A stretch of 23,224 nt of DNA from Candidatus Zambryskiibacteriota bacterium (lineage in GTDB: Bacteria > Patescibacteriota > Minisyncoccia > Phycocordibacterales > DATDWN01). The DNA lies in the NCBI GenBank assembly GCA_016202965.1, contig JACQNQ010000038.1, positions 1 to 23,224 of the forward strand. Reading direction: 5' to 3'. The translations under genes were made by a program, and so were the position numbers. Under the pieces are notes generated by a model. It was not told the origin of the DNA. It did not search any database and saw only the letters and a program-made list of their open reading frames with translations. Shown piece by piece: positions 13,326 through 20,600 of this stretch (the stretch's first letter is position 1; each line of letters opens with the position of its first letter).

Positions 13326-14180
13326 CCATTTTTTACTTGTCCAGGCTGATGGAAGATATTCATCTATTGTATGTTCCGCATATTCATCGGTATCTTTTGC
13401 AAAACAGTACAGTTTTGGTGAAATATTTAATTTTATCGAAATTTCTCCAATAAGCTGTCTGCAGATGCCGCACATGTCACACGGCGTATCGGGATACTTC
13501 GTTGAGACCACTCCGATAGACTCAATATCCCAGTCGTTCTGTGAAATTGCGCTTATGATAGCATTGATTTCTGAATGTAGACCCAAGCTCTTTCCGAGTT
13601 TTGAGTATTGTCCGGCGAAATGAACCTTCCCGGATTTGGTAAATACGGCTGTGCCATATCCGGAAGCGCTGTTATATAAAGGAAAATTTCTCTCAATACC
13701 TTTAATAGCAAAAACCTTTAACTCCAAAGGATTTTTGATTTTAATATTTGCTGTATTTTTTTCTACTTTAGAATTTTTAATTTTTGCAAGTGTTATCGGC
13801 AGTGGATTATAAAACGGCGCAAGTTTAGCTACGTTATCCGTTTCAAATAAAGTTTTCCCTTTTTTGTTTATAATTTTATAGCCAATAGGTATGTGAGTGC
13901 GTGTGGTGTGATCAATAATGTATTTTATAATTGCCGGCGAGACTTCCGCTTTGTCGGTATCCGCCAGCGTCACAATACTATTCACGGTGTAGTCATTATT
14001 TAAAACAGACAAAACCAGAGAGGCCTGCTCGGAACTAATAGATAAAAAATTTGTGTCAGAGCCAACCGACCCGGATGTATATGAGCCGAATTTAGAATAA
14101 GCGATAGAAGCTGTGGCTTCGGCCATATTTTTTTCTATAGACAAAGCATATGCTTTTTTAAGTTGTTTTAGTTCTTCCAT
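13320..14180 (-). CDS. Tandem-domain cytidine deaminase
   Basis: A 286-aa protein. The C-terminal half is a catalytic cytidine deaminase: SASGYGTAVFTKSGKVHFAG, then LGLHSEINAI (His202 zinc ligand, Glu204 proton shuttle) and TPCDMCGICRQLIGE with three Cys (234, 237, 240), two of which would bind zinc. The N-terminal half has the same fold signature without zinc ligands (AYSKFGSYTSGSV, SSEQASLVL in place of HAE, IVTLADTDKAEVSP). It therefore resembles a degenerate second copy, as in the two-domain E. coli Cdd but with the order reversed. It converts (deoxy)cytidine to (deoxy)uridine. It starts two bases after the ParB-like gene stop, so the two are co-transcribed. Its stop codon lies in repeat D. 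Confidence 0.8.
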   Translation of the reverse strand: MEELKQLKKAYALSIEKNMAEATASIAYSKFGSYTSGSVGSDTNFLSISSEQASLVLSVLNNDYTVNSIVTLADTDKAEVSPAIIKYIIDHTTRTHIPIGYKIINKKGKTLFETDNVAKLAPFYNPLPITLAKIKNSKVEKNTANIKIKNPLELKVFAIKGIERNFPLYNSASGYGTAVFTKSGKVHFAGQYSKLGKSLGLHSEINAIISAISQNDWDIESIGVVSTKYPDTPCDMCGICRQLIGEISIKLNISPKLYCFAKDTDEYAEHTIDEYLPSAWTSKKWL

Positions 14181-14182
14181 TT

Positions 14183-15079
14183 TTAATTTATGTCAACATT
14201 ACTTCGCAGTTTGCCGACATTTAATCCGGCATTGGTCCAATCATAATGCAGAGTCTTTTTCAAAAAGTCGTTGAAGAGGTGTACTTTGTCTCGCTCCAGA
14301 CGAGGGTACATTTTCTCCGACAGCTTGCTGGACAGGCGTATTGTCGGCCAAAACGGCATGGGGAAAGCATAGTAGGGTATAAGAGGTCGGCTTTTTGGTT
14401 CAACCAAGATTACCGTTATCGGCTGGCCCAAATATTCTATTGAATAGTCAATGCGATGACTGCCGTCACAAATAATGTAAAAGTCCTGCTTGTGATTGTG
14501 CCGTATGCCGTAATTTATAAGCGGAGCGTTGGAGTGAAAGATGTCCATATGTTTAATAGATGAAACTTCGTCTATAAAATAGTCTTTTAAGTGTCTATCT
14601 AAAACGTGATGCAGGTTACCCTTGGCGTCTTTGACATAGAGGTTCTCAAATGATTTTATCAGTTGGTCTAAATCAATAAACCCATTGTTTAGTTGATAAG
14701 TGTGTTTTTCAATAATTGGTGGCAACATATTATAAACTCCTCGACCTTGCCAGTCGTATTCTACGGCATTTTTCAGTTTATTTACTCGCAGTTTGTTTTT
14801 GGACAAAAAATCGTCTACAATTTTTATAATTTCTGTTTGATTCGAGTAAACAGTCGGTTGCGGAGAGAAAAGAAATTCTTTTTTCGAACCGATTTTTATG
14901 GTCGGCGAGCTGGTCAAAGATTCTGCCGGGTAAACTGTGGCAATGGAAAAAACGGCTTTTTTGTAGGGTTTGATTTTCTCGCCGTCTTTGTTGTACAATC
15001 CGCGAAATTCAATTTTTTTCAGCAATTCGCCAAGTTTGTCAAAAGGAATTGTTCTTTTGAGAGTGATATGTTCTGTCAT
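14183..15079 (-). CDS. ParB/sulfiredoxin-fold-like protein (298 aa)
   Basis: The recognisable part is FYIICDGSHRIDYSIEYLGQ then PITVILVEP (residues about 200-230), a DGxHR motif (Asp205, Gly206, His208, Arg209) like that of ParB/Srx-fold proteins, where it binds or hydrolyses nucleotides. An upstream segment, IDLDQLIKSFENLYV, may correspond to the first strand of that fold. The N-terminal 130 residues and the C-terminal part (PFWPTIRLSSKLSEKMYPRL) are not recognised. It is not a plasmid-partition ParB: no HTH is visible. It is the first gene of the unit that continues with a cytidine deaminase and a TS-like enzyme, so it may act on nucleotides. Its promoter overlaps that of the divergent HD gene. 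Confidence 0.55.
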   Translation of the reverse strand: MTEHITLKRTIPFDKLGELLKKIEFRGLYNKDGEKIKPYKKAVFSIATVYPAESLTSSPTIKIGSKKEFLFSPQPTVYSNQTEIIKIVDDFLSKNKLRVNKLKNAVEYDWQGRGVYNMLPPIIEKHTYQLNNGFIDLDQLIKSFENLYVKDAKGNLHHVLDRHLKDYFIDEVSSIKHMDIFHSNAPLINYGIRHNHKQDFYIICDGSHRIDYSIEYLGQPITVILVEPKSRPLIPYYAFPMPFWPTIRLSSKLSEKMYPRLERDKVHLFNDFLKKTLHYDWTNAGLNVGKLRSNVDIN

Positions 15080-15085
15080 GGTGTA

Positions 15086-15102
15086 AGTATATATGGTATG
15101 AT
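15086..15102. promoter_or_regulatory. Overlapping divergent promoters, both predicted leaderless
   Basis: Minus strand: TATACT (15091-15086), six bases, ATG at 15079. Plus strand: TATGAT (15097-15102), seven bases, ATG at 15110. Only 30 bases separate the two start codons, so both promoters compete for the same DNA face. A candidate minus -35, TTCATA, lies at 15114-15109, inside the HD gene. Confidence 0.6.
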
Positions 15103-15109
15103 GCCAAAT

Positions 15110-15706
15110 ATGAAATCAGACAGAAATATTGACTTTTTATACGAAATAGGGTCGTTACGAAATATCCCGAGAGCATGGCAACAAATTTTAACAGGGAAAG
15201 TTCAAAATATTTCGGAACATCTTTTTCGGGTAACAATAATTGCATGGATGATAGCTATTGCAGAAAAGGCTGATACGGAAAAAGTTATCAAAATAGCTCT
15301 TATCCACGATACTTCCGAGTCTCGAACAGGTGATATTGCATTTATGCATAGGAATTATGTTGTAAGGCATGAGGAGCTTGCCGAAGCAGATATTTTCAAA
15401 AATACATTACTGGAAAAAGAAGCTAAAAGTCTTTTGAAAGAATATACGGGAAGAACGTCTCTGGAGGCAAGAATCGTTAAAGATGCCGATAACTTGGATG
15501 TTGATTTAGAACTTAAAGAGTTGTCTAAAATAGGAGATTCCGGCGCCATTGGAATGCAAAAGCAACATAGGCCGACAATTAGAGCAAAGAAACTTTATAC
15601 AAAGACCGCTAAAAAAATGTGGGATGATATACAAAAGATTAGTCCAAACGGGTGGCATGAAACCTTGACTGGTAAATGGGTACAAAGTAAAAAATCAGCA
15701 AAGTGA
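15110..15706 (+). CDS. HD-domain phosphohydrolase, 5'-deoxynucleotidase-like
   Basis: A 198-aa protein (starts at 15098 or 15101 are also possible). The HD_3 pattern (YfbR-like) is intact: ENISEHLFRV-type motif (QNISEHLFRVTIIAWMIA), ALIHDTSESRTGDIA (His66-Asp67), EELAEADIF and VKDADNLDVDLELKEL (final metal-binding Asp). Such enzymes use a divalent metal to remove phosphate from deoxynucleoside 5'-monophosphates. GTGA joins its TGA stop to the argS GTG start (4-base overlap). It lies divergent to the deaminase/TS-like unit, with which it fits functionally. Confidence 0.78.
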   Translation: MKSDRNIDFLYEIGSLRNIPRAWQQILTGKVQNISEHLFRVTIIAWMIAIAEKADTEKVIKIALIHDTSESRTGDIAFMHRNYVVRHEELAEADIFKNTLLEKEAKSLLKEYTGRTSLEARIVKDADNLDVDLELKELSKIGDSGAIGMQKQHRPTIRAKKLYTKTAKKMWDDIQKISPNGWHETLTGKWVQSKKSAK

Positions 15707-16302
15707 AAGAAAATTTGCAAAAAGAAATAGAAAAAATTCTGAAAGAACTCGGAGTGAAAAATCCGAAAGTTATTTTTGATTATCCGACAAGGATGGATTT
15801 TGGCGACTTATCCAGTAATGTGGGCTTAGTCTATGCTAAAGAGCTTGGTAAAAAACCCTTAGAATTGGCCGAAAAGATAAAAGAAAAACTTACTCACACT
15901 ACGTGTGAGCAAGTTTTGAGAGTTGAAGCGGTTGCGCCGGGATTTCTCAATTTCTTTTTTGATGCGGACTATTTTGGAAAAATTATGGACAAGGCTGTTT
16001 CGGACAATGATTTTGGAAAGAATAAAATTTTAGAAGGACAAAAAATCTTCATTGAACATACTCAACCAAACCCTTTCAAGAAATTTCATATTGGGCACTT
16101 GATGAACAATACAATCGGTGAATCAATCACACGGATTGTAAAAGCAAGCGGAGCGGAAGTGAAAACCGCAAGTTATCACGGAGACGTTGGTTTACATGTG
16201 GCAAAGGCGATTTTTGGTATGATGCATACGCAAACTGATCCGTATGCCTATGGACATAAAGCATACGAAGAAGACGAAGAAGCTAAAAAAGAAATTATTT
16301 AA
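15703..16302 (+). CDS. argS: ArgRS N-terminal fragment (199 aa)
   Basis: This is the product if translation ends at the first TAA. It holds the N-terminal tRNA-binding domain and the first half of the catalytic fold with the HIGH motif, but lacks KMSSR and the anticodon domain, so it cannot be active alone. A 15-pair hairpin (15885-15917) lies in frame near residues 62-72 (KLTHTTCEQVL). Confidence 0.7.
   Translation: MKENLQKEIEKILKELGVKNPKVIFDYPTRMDFGDLSSNVGLVYAKELGKKPLELAEKIKEKLTHTTCEQVLRVEAVAPGFLNFFFDADYFGKIMDKAVSDNDFGKNKILEGQKIFIEHTQPNPFKKFHIGHLMNNTIGESITRIVKASGAEVKTASYHGDVGLHVAKAIFGMMHTQTDPYAYGHKAYEEDEEAKKEII
15885..15917. repeat. In-frame hairpin in argS (first)
   Basis: AAAACTTACTCACAC (15885-15899) pairs at 14 of 15 positions with GTGTGAGCAAGTTTT (15903-15917), with a 3-nt loop TAC. 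Confidence 0.75.
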
Positions 16303-16470
16303 ATAAACATGTAAATTTATGATAAAATCGACCAAAAGATAAATAAATTATATGAAATTGGAAGGAAAAATTCCCTTGGATATTTCGAAATTTTATATAA
16401 AAAACTAGACAGTCATTTTAATTATCACTTTTATGAAAGCAAGGCGGGAGAAGCCGGTAAAAAACTAGTT

Positions 16471-17385
16471 TTGAAAAATGTAGGAAAAGTCTTTGAAAAA
16501 GGAAATGATAAAGCGATTATTTTCCGTGGAGAAAACTTTAAGCCAAAAACCCACACAAGAGTTTTTCTCAACTCCGATGGACTACCGACATACGAAGCAA
16601 AAGAAGTTGGTTTGGCAGAAATAAAAAATGAAAAATTTCCATATGACAAATCGCTTACCGTTGTCGCCAATGAGCAAGACAGTTTCTTTGATGTGGTAGA
16701 AGTGGCTATTGGCGAAGTTTTTCCGAAACTGAAAGGCAAATTAAAACACCTCTCACACGGCATTTTAAAACTGCCTTCAGGGAAAATGTCGTCCCGCTTT
16801 GGTAACGTAATAACTGCTGAAGCTCTTATTTCCGATGTCAAAGAAAAGATAAAGGAGAAAATGAAAGACCGGGAAATGGACGTTGAACAAATTGACAGGG
16901 TTTCCGAACAAATTGCAATTGGGGCGATTAAATATTCAATTTTGCGCCAGGCAATCGGCGGGGATATTATTTTTGATTTTGATAAGTCCATTTCCTTTGA
17001 AGGGGATTCCGGACCGTATTTGCAGTACAGTGCCGTTCGAGCTAACTCTGTTTTACAAAAAGCTCAAAAGGAGTTTCCCCAAGAGGAACCCTTGGGAGAC
17101 TTGGAAACTAAGTTTCCAAGTCAGTGGGAGACGACAAATCTGGAAAGATTGATAGAAAAAATTCCGCAAATCGTAGAAAAAGCGGGAAAAGAATTTACCC
17201 CGCACTACATTGTCACCTACCTCGTTGAGTTAGCGGGGGAGTTCAATTCATTTTATGCAACTCACAAAATAATTGATGTAAGTGACACAACTTCTCCATA
17301 TCGTCTGGCTCTGACAAAAGCTTTTGCAAATGTTATGACTTCTGGCCTCAATTTGTTAGGCATTAAAGTTCCGGAGCAAATGTAG
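16471..17385 (+). CDS. argS: ArgRS C-terminal fragment (304 aa)
   Basis: The first usual start codon after the two TAA codons is this TTG (16471). It would omit about 50 residues of the catalytic fold, including GYFEILYKKL and YESKAG, which are clearly still ArgRS in sequence. It retains FRGENFKPKTHTRVFLNSDG, KMSSR and the anticodon-binding domain ending in LNLLGIKVPEQM. No SD or promoter is seen in front, so independent expression is doubtful. Confidence 0.6.
   Translation: MKNVGKVFEKGNDKAIIFRGENFKPKTHTRVFLNSDGLPTYEAKEVGLAEIKNEKFPYDKSLTVVANEQDSFFDVVEVAIGEVFPKLKGKLKHLSHGILKLPSGKMSSRFGNVITAEALISDVKEKIKEKMKDREMDVEQIDRVSEQIAIGAIKYSILRQAIGGDIIFDFDKSISFEGDSGPYLQYSAVRANSVLQKAQKEFPQEEPLGDLETKFPSQWETTNLERLIEKIPQIVEKAGKEFTPHYIVTYLVELAGEFNSFYATHKIIDVSDTTSPYRLALTKAFANVMTSGLNLLGIKVPEQM
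17074..17122. repeat. In-frame tandem hairpins in argS (second site)
   Basis: CCCAAG/CTTGGG, around 17078-17096, is followed directly by GACTTGGAAAC (17098-17108), loop TAA and GTTTCCAAGTC (17112-17122), an 11-bp perfect stem. They encode FPQEEPLGDLETKFPSQW in the anticodon-domain linker. Confidence 0.75.
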
Positions 17386-17386
17386 T

Positions 17387-17425
17387 TGATAATTCTATTT
17401 TGTTTTGATAAGGTGATAAAGGAGG
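17387..17425 (+). promoter_or_regulatory. Promoter and SD of the small membrane protein
   Basis: TTGATA (17387-17392), 17-bp spacer and TAAGGT give a weak promoter candidate. AAAGGAGG (ending 17425) lies six bases before ATG at 17432 and is a strong SD. Confidence 0.4.
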
Positions 17426-17431
17426 TTTTCG

Positions 17432-17653
17432 ATGACAGTTTTCGTTACTGTTCTACTTATTGTCGGCGGTTCCATTGTTCTTGGAAAAGGGTTGGTAAAA
17501 GAGGCAAGACGGGGACTTGATGACCCGGACTGGATGAAAAATCATCCTCCTGACGCATGCCGTAACATTTTTAGGATTCAGCTCTGGGTAGGCCAGAAGT
17601 TGCCGTTTGCTGTCGCGCTTGTCAGTTTAGGTTTTGTATTGGGCCGCTTTTAG
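17432..17653 (+). CDS. Small two-helix membrane protein (73 aa)
   Basis: MTVFVTVLLIVGGSIVLGKG (helix 1), a polar loop with RRGLDDPDWMKNHPPDACRN, then VGQKLPFAVALVSLGFVLGR (helix 2). It would form a hairpin in the membrane with a charged cytoplasmic or external loop containing one Cys. I do not recognise the family. It stands alone between argS and ileS with a strong SD, and its stop codon lies inside its own terminator. Confidence 0.65.
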   Translation: MTVFVTVLLIVGGSIVLGKGLVKEARRGLDDPDWMKNHPPDACRNIFRIQLWVGQKLPFAVALVSLGFVLGRF

Positions 17654-17666
17654 GCCCTTTCTTTTT
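17641..17666 (+). terminator. Terminator overlapping the end of the small membrane gene
   Basis: GGGCC (17641-17645), loop GCTTTTA containing the TAG stop, GGCCC (17653-17657), then TTTCTTTTT. Confidence 0.7.
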
Positions 17667-17692
17667 GATAAAAAGGTTGAAAATGCTAATAT
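17665..17692 (+). promoter_or_regulatory. ileS promoter, predicted leaderless
   Basis: TTGATA (17665-17670), 16-bp spacer, TAATAT (17687-17692), seven bases, ATG at 17700. Confidence 0.5.
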
Positions 17693-17699
17693 ATCATTC

Positions 17700-20600
17700 A
17701 TGAATGAGAAGGAACAGAAGATTCTCCAATTCTGGGAAGAGAATAAAATTTTTGAAAAATCACTGGAAAAACCTGCTCCAAAAGGCGAGTTTGTTTTCTA
17801 TGACGGCCCGCCGTTTGCCACAGGCCTACCACACGCGGGCAGTTTGCTCTCTTCGGTCATTAAAGATGTTATACCTCGTTACAAAACAATGCGGGGATAT
17901 CATGTTTGTCGTCGCTGGGGATGGGATTGCCACGGTTTGCCCATTGAGAACATGATTGAAAAAGAGCTTGGAATTAAAGACAAGACGGAAATAGAAAATA
18001 AAATAGGCGTTAAAGCGTTCAATGAGGCCTGCCGAGCTTCAGTATTGCGCTACGCAGAGGAATGGAAGAAATACATAGAGCGAGTCGGCCGTTGGGTAGA
18101 GTATGATAATGCTTACAAAACCATGGACAACTCTTATATAGAGAGTGTCTGGCATGCTCTTAAAAATATCCACCAAAAAGGGCTTTTATACGAAGGCCGT
18201 AAAGTGCTTCTCTATTGTCCTCACTGCCAGACACCTATCGCCAAAGCCGAAGTGGCCATGGATAACAGCTACAAAGATATTACGGAGGAGGCGGTGTATG
18301 TGAAGTTCAAAATATGCGGAGCCAACAAAAGATTTTTGCAGGTCCTCGGAAAAAATCCCCAGACCATGAAAAAATCTTTTGTTGGCTCCTTCACATACTT
18401 TCTTGCTTGGACGACAACGCCATGGACGTTGCCGGGCAATGTTGCGCTGGCAGTCGGAAAAAATATTTCATACACCGCTTTGCGCCTGAAAGATGTTCCG
18501 GAGCTTCTTATTGTTGCGAGCAGTTTAGTAAGTAAGATTTTTGAAGACCAAGAAATTGAAATCATTCACGACCACATAAAAGGAAAAGATTTGACTGGTC
18601 TTGAATATGAACCTCTATACGAAATTCCGGCTGTAAGAGATACCGGCAAAAAAGCTTGGTATGTGGCAGAAGGCGATTTTGTCACAACGGAAGAGGGAAC
18701 AGGAGTTGTTCACACCGCTGTTCTGTATGGCGAGGACGATTACGACTTGGGTGTTGCGCTGGATTTGCCGATGGTAGAACTTCTGGATGCCGGTGCCCAC
18801 TTCAATGAAAAAGCGCCGGAACTTATCCGCGGACAATATTTTAAGAAAGCCGAAAAAACCATTAAAGAAGATTTGGGCAAGAAAAATCTTATTTTTAAAT
18901 TGGAAAAACATACACATTCCTACCCGCATTGCCATCGTTGCGGCACTGCTCTTTTATACAACGCCGTTTCTTCCTGGTTTATCAACATCCAGAAGGTAAA
19001 GGATAGAATGATTGAATTGAACGAAAGAATAAACTGGGTGCCGGAACATTTGAAGCATGGCAGATTCCTGAATATTGTGGAAAACGCGCCGGACTGGACC
19101 ATTTCCCGCAATCGCTACTGGGCTTCACCTTTGCCTATATGGCGGAAGACGCAGACAGACGCGGACAAATACATTATTGTTGGTTCTCTGGATGATTTGA
19201 AAAAATACACCAAAAAATCGGGCAACAAATTTATTTTTGTGCGTCACGGCGAAGCGGAAAATAATACAGCAAATGTTGTAAATTGCGATCAAACCAAAAT
19301 TTTTCACTTGACTGAAAAGGGAAAAAATGAAGCGCAGAACGCGGCAAAGAAAATAGAAAGGGCGGATGTTATATTTGCTTCGCCTTACATGAGAGTTAAA
19401 GAGACGGCAGAAATCATTGCCAAAGCTTTGAATTTTGATTTGAATAAAATCCAAGAAGACGAAAGACTGGCAGAACTTAATTTTGGCGAGCTAAACGGGA
19501 AACTCTTTACCGAGTATTTATCCTATGAAGAAAAATATATTACAGCATATGACACTCCTTTGCCTTCCGGAGAAAGTTATAACGATGCCAAGCTCCGCTT
19601 TGGTCAGTTTATTTATGAGATTGATAAAAAATATCAAGGGAAAACTATTGTTGTTGTCACTCATGGAATCGGTATGGAAACCGCAGCCGCTTTATTGGAA
19701 GGAGCCGACCAAAAAAGGTCAAAAGAAATTATTGACACATACACGCCCCTGCCAGGTGAAGTCTTGGAATTTAATTTTATACCTCTGCCCCACAATGATA
19801 ACTACGAGCTGGATTTGCATAGACCTTACATTGACGAAATTGAATTAGTTTCCGAAGACGGCATGTCGCTCAAACGAATTCCGGAGGTTTTGGACGGCTG
19901 GGTGGAGTCGGCTTCCATGCCTTTTGCCGAATATCACTATCCTTTTGAAAACAAGAAAAAGTTTGAGTCTCGTTTCCCGGGAGACTTCGTAGCTGAATAC
20001 ATTGCTCAGACTCGTACCTGGTTTTATTACATGCATACCGTTGCCGTTGTTCTTTTTGATAATGTCGCTTTCAAAAATGTCGTCTCCACCGGCAATGTTT
20101 TGGCCGGAGACGGCTCTAAAATGAGCAAGTCCAAAGGAAATTACACAGACCCGCTAGTTCTCCTTGAACGTATGGGGGCCGATGCTTTTCGTTATTATCT
20201 GATGTCAAGTGTTGTAATGCGGTCTGAAGACATGCTCTTTAAGGATGAAGAGGTGAAAGAAGTGCAAAATCGGCTGGTTAATATGTTATCCAATTCTTTT
20301 GCTTTTTATGAATTATACGCAGACGGCACAGATGCCAGAACGGACAGTACACATGTTTTGGACAGATGGATTATTTCACGTTTACATGCGTTGATTAAAG
20401 AGGTGACGGAAGCTATGGAAAATTATGACATGGTGCAAGCCACACGCCCTCTGAAAGATTTTGTTTCAGATTTATCTACGTGGTACATCCGACGTTCCAG
20501 AGACAGGTTGAAAGGAGAAAGAGGTGAAAACAAGACCAACGCTTTGGCCACTAGCCGATATGTTTTTAAAGAATTTTCAAAACTGATTGCGCCAGTTATG

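Larger units (their letters stand above)
15703..17385 (+). pseudogene. argS: Arginyl-tRNA synthetase, reading frame broken by two in-frame TAA codons
   Basis: One continuous frame of 561 codons, the normal ArgRS length, carries all landmarks: the N-terminal additional domain (FDYPTRMDFGDLSSNVGLVY), PNPFKKFHIGH (HIGH at 129-132), the Rossmann fold, KMSSR (361-365), and the DALR-type anticodon domain (LQYSAVRANSVLQKA onward). Codons 200 (16300-16302) and 204 (16312-16314) are TAA, separated by ATA-AAC-ATG, inside an otherwise uninterrupted helix (EEDEEAKKEII*INM*IYDK). There is no frameshift and no loss of length. As argS is essential, the possibilities are recent inactivation with another copy elsewhere, readthrough, a two-part enzyme, or a sequence error. 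The start GTG overlaps the HD gene stop. Confidence 0.85.

Noticed and set aside
14693..15097. Upstream extension of the HD gene frame to 14693
   Set aside because: It runs antisense through the ParB-like gene and has no promoter. The HD domain and the -10 box fit a start at 15098-15110.
16300..16314. TAA reassigned as a sense codon
   Set aside because: Several intact genes in the window end normally at TAA (rplJ, nusG, the receiver gene, ileS), so a code change cannot explain the argS stops.
19220..19793. Histidine phosphatase as a separate gene or assembly chimera between two genes
   Set aside because: The frame is continuous on both sides with IleRS landmarks directly before and after, and there is no start or stop codon at the edges. 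A chimera cannot be excluded without reads but is not the simplest reading.
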